A DNA stretch of 64,000 nucleotides from Mycolicibacterium iranicum (GTDB lineage: Bacteria; Actinomycetota; Actinomycetes; Mycobacteriales; Mycobacteriaceae). The translations under genes and the position numbers were made by a program. Where the stretch lies: positions 215,839-279,838 of the forward strand of contig NZ_LQPC01000027.1 in NCBI RefSeq assembly GCF_002101705.1. The letters are read 5' to 3'. How positions within the stretch are numbered: position 1 is the stretch's first letter; each line of letters starts with the position of its first letter. A model generated the notes under the pieces. That model was given only the letters and a program-made list of their open reading frames with translations. It was not told where the DNA came from and did not search any database. This document shows, in pieces, positions 54,119 to 61,737 of the stretch.

Positions 54119-55359
54119 GCGATGTTGCGGTGGCCATCGTCGGCGGCGGACCGTCCGGTCTGACCGCCGCGGCGGCGTTGGCGCCACACGTCTCCGGTGA
54201 AGTCCTCGTCCTGGAGCGTGAATCCCAGACCGGCGGCATTCCCCGACACAGCGACCATCCCGGCTACGGGATGCGCGACCTGCACCGCTTCATCTCGGGA
54301 CCGGCATATGCGCGTCGACTCACGGAATCGGCGGTCGCCGCAGGCGCGACGCTTGAGACCGAGGCGATGGTGACCGGTTGGTCGGGGGAACGCGCCATCC
54401 AGGTGACGTCACCTCGCGGGGTCCGCACCGTGACCGCTGATGCCGTCGTATTGGCCACCGGCGCCAGGGAGCGGCCGCGTCCGGCACGGCTCGTCCCCGG
54501 TGACCGACCGGAGGGCGTCTACACCACGGGCCAGTTGCAGAACCTGGTGCACCTGCACCACGCGGAGGTGGGCAACCGTGCGGTGATCGTGGGGGCCGAG
54601 TTGGTCAGCTGGTCAGCGGTGCTCACCCTGCGCGAAGCCGGATGCGCGACGGTGGCCATGGTCAGCAGCTATCCCCGCGCCGAGGCGTATGCGGCATTTC
54701 GCGCGGCGGGCCGCCTGCTGCTGGGCGGGCCTGTGATGACCCGCAGCCGGCTGGTCGGCATTCACGGTAAGCATCGGGTGCAGTCCGTGACCGTCGAAGA
54801 GATCGGTTCCGGTCGGCGCCGCGAGATTTCCTGTGACACCGTCGTTTTCACCGGGGACTGGATACCCGACCACGAGCTGTCCCGGACCGCAGGCCTGCAG
54901 ATGCATCACGCCACCCGCGGGCCAGTCGTGGACACCGCGCTGCGAACGAGCCGTCCGGGGGTATTCGCGGTCGGCAACCTGCTGCACCCGGTGGACACTG
55001 CTGACGCGGCGGCGCTCGACGGTCGCCACGTCGCAGCCGGGGTGAAGGCCTGGCTGCGCCACGGAGACCAACTCCCCGCCAGCACGCAGGGTGCGCCGAT
55101 GCGCGTCGAGGCGCCGCTGCGATGGGTGACACCGCAACTGCTTTCCCCCGACGGCGCGGCGCCCGCGCGTGGCGACCTATTGCTCTGGACCGACGAATAC
55201 CGCCGGTTCCCCAAGCTTCGCGCCGTACAGGATGGCAGGGTCCTCGCCACCAAGCGCACGCCCTGGCCTGCCGCGCCGGGGCGGATCTACCGCGCCCCAT
55301 GGTCGTTGGTCGCGGGCGCCGACCCGAAGGGCGGAACTGTCACGCTCACGCTGCTGTGA
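54115..55359 (+). CDS. GlpB-like/NAD(P)-type FAD oxidoreductase partner subunit
   Basis: 414 residues with two dinucleotide-binding motifs (AIVGGGPSGLTAAAAL near the start and AVIVGAELVSWSAVLTL around residue 165) and ATGAREPP-like ATGARERPRPARL. It resembles the pyridine nucleotide-disulfide reductase subunit that pairs with GlpA-like proteins in actinobacterial and proteobacterial catabolic operons. A C-terminal extension follows the usual end. Start ATG 54115 overlaps the previous stop. No GlpC-like quinone subunit is nearby, so electrons may go to another acceptor. Confidence 0.8.
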   Translation: MSDVAVAIVGGGPSGLTAAAALAPHVSGEVLVLERESQTGGIPRHSDHPGYGMRDLHRFISGPAYARRLTESAVAAGATLETEAMVTGWSGERAIQVTSPRGVRTVTADAVVLATGARERPRPARLVPGDRPEGVYTTGQLQNLVHLHHAEVGNRAVIVGAELVSWSAVLTLREAGCATVAMVSSYPRAEAYAAFRAAGRLLLGGPVMTRSRLVGIHGKHRVQSVTVEEIGSGRRREISCDTVVFTGDWIPDHELSRTAGLQMHHATRGPVVDTALRTSRPGVFAVGNLLHPVDTADAAALDGRHVAAGVKAWLRHGDQLPASTQGAPMRVEAPLRWVTPQLLSPDGAAPARGDLLLWTDEYRRFPKLRAVQDGRVLATKRTPWPAAPGRIYRAPWSLVAGADPKGGTVTLTLL

Positions 55360-55381
55360 CGAGCAGCGCGAGCTGAGCACG

Positions 55382-55426
55382 GTTCAACCCGCTTCGGCCG
55401 AACCAGCGTCGCGAAGCGGGTTGAAC
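55382..55426. terminator. Long perfect hairpin, probable bidirectional terminator
   Basis: GTTCAACCCGCTTCG (55382-55396) and CGAAGCGGGTTGAAC (55412-55426) form a perfect 15-bp stem around a 15-base loop. It is placed between the convergent FAD oxidoreductase gene (ends 55359) and the secreted protein gene (ends 55446). There is no T tract, which is common for mycobacterial terminators; a protein-binding role is also possible. Confidence 0.6.
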
Positions 55427-55445
55427 GTTGAGTCTGGCTACCGGA

Positions 55446-55811
55446 TCAGAAGTCGCCGATCGGCGGGCCGACCGGATACTCCCCCTCAAAGGGTGAGGCC
55501 TTGGTGCCGACGACCGCCTTGCTGGTGTCGCGCACCTCGGTCGAACTGCTGCCGGTGGCGGAAACCTCGCCGGCATCCCCGAGGCGCGCCTCCGAGATGC
55601 CACGGGCCACACCGAAGTCGTTGATCCGGATCACCGCGTTCTGAGAGGCCTGCCTGCTCGTCACCTGCGGGCTGGGAGCGATCTCCTGGATGTCGGCGTT
55701 GGCGGTACCCGCGCCCAGTCCCGAGAAAGCTGCTGCCATCACGAACGAACCGAGGCCGACTGCGCCCAGCTTCGTCCCGCTGCGGGCGGGTGCTTTGGCG
55801 TGCTTAGCCAT
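55446..55811 (-). CDS. Secreted mycobacterial hypothetical protein
   Basis: 121 residues with a basic N-terminus, a hydrophobic signal segment (GAVGLGSFVMAAAFSGLGAG) and AxA-type cleavage after ANA, leaving a mature protein of about 80 residues, Ser/Asn/Asp-rich without cysteine. GAAGGGGAAGCC is directly before the ATG. It is a monocistronic gene with an AT-richer upstream region. No family recognised; possibly a small envelope protein. Confidence 0.7.
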   Translation of the reverse strand: MAKHAKAPARSGTKLGAVGLGSFVMAAAFSGLGAGTANADIQEIAPSPQVTSRQASQNAVIRINDFGVARGISEARLGDAGEVSATGSSSTEVRDTSKAVVGTKASPFEGEYPVGPPIGDF

Positions 55812-56225
55812 GGCTTCCCCTTCGATCAGAAGGACACAAGTGTCCGAGTAATGGATTTTCGGGCATTGCTAGATTAGCAGTGAACGGCGCTACTCGCGCG
55901 TCGAACGCGGCCTCGCCATGACGCCGCTTTTTCACGGCTCCATTGCCCTGATGAAGTCCAAATCAGCTGTCAATAAGGACATTTCGAGTAATCAGTGACG
56001 TCGGATCGATCTGTCCGAAAGCTGGATAATCCCTGGGAATTGCCTGCTGATCACCTCGGAAAATGGCGTCAATTTGATTTGCTGACTCCCAGGAAATGCC
56101 CAGCATTTCTGACAGGAAATACTCAGGTTCGCACCACGCACTGCGAAGCGACCGGGACGGGGGTGATGCACGTAGTTTTGGGCCGGGATCTCGCGCGCGC
56201 CCCACGAGGGGTACAACGGTGACAT
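55812..56225. other. 414-bp AT-richer intergenic region with a possible short ORF remnant
   Basis: No convincing gene. The stretch is lower in G+C than its flanks. The part next to 55811 should hold the promoter of the secreted protein gene. On the minus strand a 47-codon frame (55963-56106) looks protein-like (starts MLGISWESANQIDAIFRG) but has no visible ribosome-binding site or homologue I recognise. It could be an eroded horizontally acquired gene. Confidence 0.4.
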
Positions 56226-56441
56226 ATGAGATATGCGCTCGGTGCCCTCTACCTGGCGGGCTGGATCACCACGACGTTCCTGCTGCTACGCAGCGGCGCG
56301 TTCTCAGACCCGAGTCGCCGCAGGCACCGCGCGATCGCCGGGGTCGTCGCCGGGGCCTGCGCGTTAGCCCTGGCCGCGGTGTGGCCGATATCGGGTTGGA
56401 TATTGCCGTTTCTGCGCGCCGCCATGGATGACGACGGCTGA
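56226..56441 (+). CDS. Small two-helix membrane protein
   Basis: 71 residues: MRYALGALYLAGWITTTFLL as first helix, a basic loop (DPSRRRHRA) and a second helix of about 22 residues ending in an acidic MDDDG. A two-helix hairpin with the basic loop inside is predicted. Its stop is five bases from the convergent hemerythrin gene stop. No family known. Start context is weak, but the clean membrane topology supports it. Confidence 0.5.
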   Translation: MRYALGALYLAGWITTTFLLLRSGAFSDPSRRRHRAIAGVVAGACALALAAVWPISGWILPFLRAAMDDDG

Positions 56442-56446
56442 GGCTC

Positions 56447-56971
56447 TCAGGAGTGCTCGGCGATGTAGTCGTCCGCGTCCTTATCCCGGTTGTCGACGTT
56501 GATCGTCGTCTCCCGCTCGGCATAGAACCGAAGCCACTGCATCGCCAGTTCATGCCGGAGTTCCAGTGAGGCGCTCTTGATGAAGTCCGGCATCGCCTCG
56601 CGCTCTTCCTCGTCGAGGTGTTCGCCGTTCTCCTTGCGGGCTTCGAAGACGGCGTCGAACCACTCCTTGGTGCCCGGCTTGTGTTCGCGGGAACGGCGGA
56701 TCGCGTCGCGGATCGCGTTGTGGTCGGTGATGGCGTCCTCGGTTTCGTCTTCCGGGTCACCCTCGGGATTGCCGCGGTCCTCACTGCCGCCGTGCTTCAG
56801 CAGCGCCGGGTAGAACACCGCCTCCTCGGCTTCGGCGTGGACGTCGAGGCGGTCGCCGAGGGCATCCCAGATCGCGGCGAGTTCGGCATCAGACTTTGCG
56901 TTGTCCAATAGGAAGAATTGCCGACGAATCCAGTCGTGGTCGGCGTAAACCAAATCGATGATGTCTGCCAT
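56447..56971 (-). CDS. Hemerythrin-like HHE di-iron protein
   Basis: 174 residues. Hemerythrin HHE domain with metal-ligand candidates HDWI, HAEAEEAVFYP, HNAIRDAI, and HLDEEEREAMPDF; such proteins bind O2 or NO or store iron. It starts 13 bp after the sucrase/ferredoxin-like gene with a strong AAGGAGG, so it belongs to the same operon. Longer in-frame readings to 57091 overlap the upstream gene and are rejected. In this setting it could supply or sense oxygen for the oxygenase upstream. Confidence 0.86.
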   Translation of the reverse strand: MADIIDLVYADHDWIRRQFFLLDNAKSDAELAAIWDALGDRLDVHAEAEEAVFYPALLKHGGSEDRGNPEGDPEDETEDAITDHNAIRDAIRRSREHKPGTKEWFDAVFEARKENGEHLDEEEREAMPDFIKSASLELRHELAMQWLRFYAERETTINVDNRDKDADDYIAEHS

Positions 56972-56984
56972 CCGAAGAGCCTCC

Positions 56985-57869
56985 TTAGTCTGACGAGATC
57001 GACACCAATTCGAACGTTCGCACCGGGCCTGCAACCGTCGAGCGGCACATCGACAGCAGCGGCTCCGACATCCTCTCCGCGAGGACGACATCGACAGAGC
57101 CCGAATCGGTGCGGAGCTGCACGTGGATGTCGTGCTGCCCGTGCTCGACCTTCAGCGGTGACAGCGCGTGGATTCGGTCATCGCCCAGAGATTCGCGCAC
57201 GAAATACTGGGCGGCCTGCACCGGGTGGGGTAGGCATGTCCGTCCGCGCAAGTACCTGTGGTCCAGCCGACCGTCGAGGTATTTAGCCACCAGACCGGCG
57301 GAGTCGGTCGAGTCGACGCGTCCGTAGCACAGGCCCTCGGGCAGGATCAGCATGGTGGCCGCGAAACGGTCGCCGCCCAGATGTGAGCATTCCCAGGTGA
57401 ATTTGGGGTAGCGGGCCGCGATGGCCGATGCCGCGCTCCGTCCGCGTACGGCGCAGCACTGGTCGTGCCTGCCGTGTGCGCAGACCGCGACCAGCGGGCC
57501 GTCGACCGGTTCGCCGTCCGAGCCGTCCAGCGCGATGTCCAGATATCCGCGGGCGTCGTCGACCTCTCCGCCGTAGAGCGCCTCGCTACCCTCCTCGCAG
57601 TTCGCGATGAACCATCGCCAGCGAAGCTTCTCCTGCCGGCGCCCCGGCCGACGTATCGCGGTGACCCGCAGGCCGGCGGTTTCGATGCGACGGCAGATGC
57701 TGCGTCCGAGGTCGCGGGAAATGATGGAGGGCGAGTCGAGGAACGCCGAGTGACCCCAACCGCCGGACAGTTCGAGCATCGCCCAGGACCGTCCCGCACC
57801 GGCCGTGCCGTAAATGGGGTCGTTGCGCGCCAACGACTGATCGCTGCACGGCGTGCGTTTGGGGCTCAA
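56985..57869 (-). CDS. Sucrase/ferredoxin-like [2Fe-2S] protein
   Basis: About 294 residues of the sucrase/ferredoxin-like (thioredoxin-fold [2Fe-2S]) family. Conserved cysteines occur in VAVCAHGRHDQCCAVRG, WECSHLGGDRFAA and ILPEGLCYGRV, with the family hallmark HLGGDRFA. It may deliver electrons. The start is uncertain: TTG at 57869 overlaps the stop of the JmjC gene by four bases (TTGA) and is preferred, but a TTG 12 codons later is possible. Third gene of the putative peptide-modification operon. Confidence 0.78.
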   Translation of the reverse strand: MSPKRTPCSDQSLARNDPIYGTAGAGRSWAMLELSGGWGHSAFLDSPSIISRDLGRSICRRIETAGLRVTAIRRPGRRQEKLRWRWFIANCEEGSEALYGGEVDDARGYLDIALDGSDGEPVDGPLVAVCAHGRHDQCCAVRGRSAASAIAARYPKFTWECSHLGGDRFAATMLILPEGLCYGRVDSTDSAGLVAKYLDGRLDHRYLRGRTCLPHPVQAAQYFVRESLGDDRIHALSPLKVEHGQHDIHVQLRTDSGSVDVVLAERMSEPLLSMCRSTVAGPVRTFELVSISSD

Positions 57870-59089
57870 CCTTGTGCCGTCCCGTCCCCCGCGGACACCA
57901 CCACGGCTTCGCGTAACAAGCGGCGAATGAGGACTTCTGAGTCGGCGTGGTCGAGTCCCGGCAGTGACTCGGCGTCCGCGACGAGCCCGCGTTGCAGCGC
58001 CTCGAGTGGCGTGGCGCACGACTTCGGGAACGTGATGGCCCGGTCCGGCAGCCGCAGGTGAACCTGCTCGCCGAGGTGCTCGAGCGTGCCAATCAGCCCG
58101 TGGCGCCAGCGCACCGGCAGCGAGCCGGCGGCAGCCATCGCGTCGAGAGTGGCCAGAGGCCTGACGGCGACGGGCCTGGTCCGCTCGGCGTGGCGATCGG
58201 ACAGGTGGGCGGCGGCCTTATCGCTGAGATCGGCAACCCGATCACGTACGGTATCGGCCAGTTGTGCCATGACTTTGCTTGCCGTCGAGGCCATTTCGTC
58301 ACGATCGGCGGCATCGATGCCCAGGGGCAGAGACTTTCTGAACTCTTCGTCGGCGGTGAGTGTGTCGACGACCGCGCGCACCACGTCGAGGTACGTCAGC
58401 GCCGATACGCCGATCGTCATGTGGATCGAGGTGGTGTCCAGCGAGCGGGCGGAGTGCACCCAGCCACGGGGTAGATACAGCGCGTCGCCCGCTTGCAGGA
58501 CGGTATCGATGGCGGGGGCGTCGCGGATGCGTGCGGTGATGGCGTCGCGGTGTTCGGTCCACGGCTGCGAGTCCAGCGGGTGCTGGTGCACCGGGTCGTG
58601 CACCGTCCAGCGCTTCTCGCCCGCGACCTGAAGGACGAACACGTCATGGACGTCGTAATGGGGCTCGAACCCTTGGGCGTCCGGCGGGGTGATGTAGGCG
58701 TTGGCCTGCACGGGATGACCGAGGTCGTCGGTGAGGCCCCGCACGAAGTCGATCAGCGGAGGCCACAACCGGTGCAGTCCCTGCAGGACGATCGTTGCAC
58801 CGGCGGCGAACTCAGCCAAGACCTTCGCCGAATCGACCTGATCAGGCATCTCGGCGCCGAACCCGGCGGGCCCGGTATAGCAGCTGCGGGCCAGCACGTT
58901 CCCTGTCTTGGCCATCCTGATGAAGGGAGCGCGCACCCCGCGCTCAGAGATCAGCCCGTCAACCGCACTCGGTGACAGGAGATCGCTGAAGTCGCGGGGT
59001 AGCGCGGTGTGGCGACTGAGCAGGGGCTTACAGCCCCAGTATTCGGCGGCGAACACACCGGGCTCAGTCGACACACATCGGCCGAGCAT
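57866..59089 (-). CDS. JmjC/cupin-type Fe(II)/2-oxoglutarate-dependent oxygenase
   Basis: 407 residues. Cupin_4/JmjC oxygenase of the group that includes ribosomal oxygenases (YcfD). Iron ligands are His144 and Asp146 (EPHYDVHDVF) and distal His212 (LPRGWVHSA); VAGEKRWTVHDP is also typical. Members hydroxylate protein side chains. A helical C-terminal half resembles the winged or dimerisation region. ATG at 59089 follows the stop of the 62-residue repeat peptide by seven bases with GAGG between, implying coupled translation; a reading from 59251 overlaps that peptide in another frame. The likely substrate is the peptide; a ribosomal protein is the alternative. Confidence 0.82.
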   Translation of the reverse strand: MLGRCVSTEPGVFAAEYWGCKPLLSRHTALPRDFSDLLSPSAVDGLISERGVRAPFIRMAKTGNVLARSCYTGPAGFGAEMPDQVDSAKVLAEFAAGATIVLQGLHRLWPPLIDFVRGLTDDLGHPVQANAYITPPDAQGFEPHYDVHDVFVLQVAGEKRWTVHDPVHQHPLDSQPWTEHRDAITARIRDAPAIDTVLQAGDALYLPRGWVHSARSLDTTSIHMTIGVSALTYLDVVRAVVDTLTADEEFRKSLPLGIDAADRDEMASTASKVMAQLADTVRDRVADLSDKAAAHLSDRHAERTRPVAVRPLATLDAMAAAGSLPVRWRHGLIGTLEHLGEQVHLRLPDRAITFPKSCATPLEALQRGLVADAESLPGLDHADSEVLIRRLLREAVVVSAGDGTAQG

Positions 59090-59096
59090 GCCGGCC

Positions 59097-59285
59097 TCAG
59101 GCAGTTCCGTCGGCACCGCCGTCGTGACCCTCGGGGTTCGAGCCGCCATCGGCCGTTCCCTCACCGGAATTCTCAGAGGCGGTTCCGTCGGCGCCGCCGT
59201 CGTGACCCTCGGGGTTCGAGCCGCCGTCGGCGGTACCTTCTCCGCCGCCACCTGCTGTGGTCATGTCGTCATCGTCAAGTGCCAT
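59097..59285 (-). CDS. 62-residue acidic Gly-rich repeat peptide, candidate RiPP precursor
   Basis: Small protein beginning MALDDDDMTTAGGG, then two identical 22-residue repeats (residues 15-36 and 41-62; start GEGTADGG, middle SNPEGHDGG, end ADGTA) separated by Ser-Glu-Asn-Ser. No cysteine, Lys or Arg; very rich in Gly, Asp, Glu, Ala. AAAGGA lies seven bases before the ATG at 59285. The N-terminal acidic part looks like a leader and the repeats like core units with Asn, Asp and His that an Fe/2OG oxygenase could hydroxylate. It is the first gene of the operon with JmjC, ferredoxin-like and hemerythrin-like genes. Confidence 0.7.
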   Translation of the reverse strand: MALDDDDMTTAGGGGEGTADGGSNPEGHDGGADGTASENSGEGTADGGSNPEGHDGGADGTA

Positions 59286-59360
59286 CGTGGTTTCCTTTCT
59301 CGGGCTGCAATCACGCACCTCGGGTGTTCACCTGCAGACTGCCGCCCAAACGCGCGCGCC

Positions 59361-59375
59361 GTAGCGAATCGCTAC
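59361..59375. promoter_or_regulatory. Perfect palindrome upstream of the repeat-peptide operon
   Basis: GTAGCGA-A-TCGCTAC is a perfect 7+1+7 dyad located 76 bp upstream of the peptide start, in the only gap (128 bp) between the CoxE-like gene and this operon. It is a good operator candidate. No regulator gene lies next to the operon, so control may be from elsewhere. Confidence 0.5.
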
Positions 59376-59413
59376 AAATCACCCATGGACCCCGCAGCGG
59401 CTGTGTCCGGCAC

Positions 59414-60847
59414 CTAGACGGGCAGCAGCGCGTCGATCACCGTGGCGAGCTGCTTGGCGGAACGGCACTCGTGCATGGTGATCACGTCCTCGTAGCGCGG
59501 AACCGCCGAGTCACCGCTGCCCCACAGATGCCTGGGCTCAGGATTGAGCCAGTGCGCGTGCCTGCTCGCGTTGACCATGTGCGCGAGGAGATCTGTCTCG
59601 GGGTTGCGGTAATTGTTGCGGCCGTCTCCGAGGACCAGCAGTGAGCTGCGCGGCGACAGCACATTCGGGAACTTGTCGAGGAACGACACAAACGCGTGGC
59701 CGTAGTCGGAGTGCCCGTCCCGGGTGTAGACGGCCGCTTCGCGGGTGATGCGCTGCACCGCGACGGCGAGATCGGCGTCCGGGCCGAACAACTCGGTGAC
59801 CTCATCGGTGGTGTCGATGAACGCGAAGACACGCACCCGGGAGAACTGCTGGCGCAAGGCGTGGACCAGGAGCAGAGTGAAATGGCTGAATCCGGCGACC
59901 GACCCCGAGACATCGCACAGCACCACGAGCTCCGGCCTGGCCGGATGCGGCTTTTTGAGCACCACGTCGATCGGCACTCCGCCGGTGGACATCGACTTTC
60001 GCAGCGTCTTGCGCAGGTCGATCTCTCCTGATCGGGAACGGCGACGACGCGCAGCCAGCCGCGTGGCCAGCATCCGGGCCAGCGGACCGACCACACGGCG
60101 CATCTGACGCAGCTGCTCGCCCGAGGCGCGAAGGAACTCGACGTTCTCGGCGAGCTGCGGCACTCCGTACATCTGGACGTGGTCACGGCCCAGCTGCTCG
60201 GCGGTGCGCCGCTTGGTCTCCCCCTCGACCATCTTGCGCAATTGCGCGATCCTCTGAGCAGCAAGGGCTTTGGCGATCTGCTCCTGCGTGGGGGTGGGCT
60301 CGTCGCCGTACGGGGCGAGCAGGCCGGCCAGCAACCTACCCTCCAGATCGTCGAGGCTCATCGCCTTCAGCGCCTGATACGACGAGTACGACGGACCCCG
60401 GCTGGAGTTGTATCTGCCGTACGCCTCGACGATCTGGGCGATCATCGCCGCCAGGCGCTCGTCGATGTTCGCGAATTCCTGGTTCTCGGTCAGCATCTGC
60501 ACCAGGGCGCTGCGCAGCGCCTCGATGTCCTCTGGCGGCAGACCCTCGTCGTCGTCATCATCCTCGAGCACCGTCTTCGCGCCGAGTGCGGCAGGAAAGT
60601 ACAGGTCGAACAGTGCGTCGTACGTCTCGCGATGATCGGGTCGGCGCAACACCGCACATGCCAAACCTTCACGGAGCACTCGGCGATCGGCCAGGCCTAG
60701 CGTGGCCATCACCTGGCCGGCGTCAACCGTCTCCGACGGACCCACCGAGATCCCCTGCCCGCGCAGCGCTTCCACGAATTCGACCAGGTGGCCGGGGATT
60801 CCGTGTGGGGCCAGCGGCTGTTGCGGGCGGGTACGTCGGGGCGGCAT
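59414..60847 (-). CDS. CoxE-like VWA-domain protein (Rv2425c)
   Basis: 477 residues, with a C-terminal von Willebrand A domain containing an intact metal-ion site (CDVSGSVAGFSHF, DxSxS) and an N-terminal helical region. CoxE-like proteins act with MoxR ATPases to insert metals or mature protein complexes. It overlaps the moxR stop by one base; the same order is found in Rv2426c-Rv2425c. It is followed by a 128-bp gap and the peptide operon in the same direction, so read-through is possible. Confidence 0.87.
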   Translation of the reverse strand: MPPRRTRPQQPLAPHGIPGHLVEFVEALRGQGISVGPSETVDAGQVMATLGLADRRVLREGLACAVLRRPDHRETYDALFDLYFPAALGAKTVLEDDDDDEGLPPEDIEALRSALVQMLTENQEFANIDERLAAMIAQIVEAYGRYNSSRGPSYSSYQALKAMSLDDLEGRLLAGLLAPYGDEPTPTQEQIAKALAAQRIAQLRKMVEGETKRRTAEQLGRDHVQMYGVPQLAENVEFLRASGEQLRQMRRVVGPLARMLATRLAARRRRSRSGEIDLRKTLRKSMSTGGVPIDVVLKKPHPARPELVVLCDVSGSVAGFSHFTLLLVHALRQQFSRVRVFAFIDTTDEVTELFGPDADLAVAVQRITREAAVYTRDGHSDYGHAFVSFLDKFPNVLSPRSSLLVLGDGRNNYRNPETDLLAHMVNASRHAHWLNPEPRHLWGSGDSAVPRYEDVITMHECRSAKQLATVIDALLPV

Positions 60848-61722
60848 CAGTTGAGCCTCAGCTCCCCGGCGGCCTTGATCTGGTCGGACTGGTGCTTGAG
60901 AACCACGCCCAGCGTCGCCGCGATCACTTCGTCGTCGATGGTGTCCATGCCCAGCGCCAGCAGCGTGCGGCCCCAGTCGATGGTCTCGGCGACCGACGGC
61001 AGCTTCTTCAACGCCATCCCGCGCATCACGCCGATGATGCGCACCAACTCCTCGGCGAGCCGCTCGGGCAACTCGGGGACCCGCGAGAGCAGGATGCGCC
61101 GCTCAAGGTCGGCGTCGGGGAAGTCGATGTGCAGGAACAGGCATCGACGCTTGAGGGCCTCGGAAAGCTCACGTGTCGCGTTGGACGTCAGCACCACCAG
61201 CGGTCTGCGCTCCGCGGTGATCGTGCCCAGCTCGGGCACCGTCACCGCGAAATCGCTGAGGACCTCCAGCAGCAGGCCCTCGATCTCGATGTCGGCCTTG
61301 TCGGTTTCGTCGATCAGCAACACGGTGGGATCTGTGCGCCGGATCGCGGTGAGCAACGGGCGGGTCAGCAAGAACTCCTCGGAGAAGACGTCGTCTCTCG
61401 TCTGGTCCCAGTCGCCGTGCCCGGCCTGGATCCGCAGGATCTGCTTGGCGTGATTCCACTCGTACAGCGCGCGGGCCTCGTCGACTCCCTCATAGCACTG
61501 CAACCGGACCAGTCCCGAGCCGGTCGATTGCGCGATGGCGCGGGCCAACTCGGTCTTGCCGACACCCGCGGGCCCCTCCACCAGCAGCGGCTTGCCCAGC
61601 CGGTCAGCCAGGAACACCGCGGTCGCGGTGGCGGTGTCTGGCAGATATCCGGTCTCGGCCAACCGGCGCGCGACATCGTCGATGTCGGCGAACAACGGCT
61701 CCGTGGGTGCGGGAACGGTCAA
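60847..61722 (-). CDS. MoxR-family AAA+ ATPase (Rv2426c)
   Basis: 291 residues. Walker A EGPAGVGKTELA (Lys56), Walker B LLIDETDKAD, sensor 1 LTSN and arginine finger region (LKRRCLFLHID) are intact. MoxR ATPases serve as chaperones for cofactor or metal insertion with VWA partners, here the adjacent CoxE-like protein. It follows proA by 15 bp in the same direction, hence probably one transcript proA-moxR-coxE, as in M. tuberculosis. Confidence 0.9.
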   Translation of the reverse strand: MTVPAPTEPLFADIDDVARRLAETGYLPDTATATAVFLADRLGKPLLVEGPAGVGKTELARAIAQSTGSGLVRLQCYEGVDEARALYEWNHAKQILRIQAGHGDWDQTRDDVFSEEFLLTRPLLTAIRRTDPTVLLIDETDKADIEIEGLLLEVLSDFAVTVPELGTITAERRPLVVLTSNATRELSEALKRRCLFLHIDFPDADLERRILLSRVPELPERLAEELVRIIGVMRGMALKKLPSVAETIDWGRTLLALGMDTIDDEVIAATLGVVLKHQSDQIKAAGELRLN

Positions 61723-61737
61723 GATTTCTCCTCGGGC

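Noticed and set aside
55382..55426. Transposon end or attachment site from the long inverted repeat
   Set aside because: Only one hairpin is present, no transposase or integrase is nearby, and its place between convergent genes fits a terminator.
59090..59251. 54-residue N-terminal extension of the JmjC protein with a repeated ARTPRVTTA-like sequence
   Set aside because: This repeat is the shadow of the 22-residue repeats of the small peptide read in another frame. The peptide frame has the better ribosome-binding site, and the JmjC homology starts after 59089.
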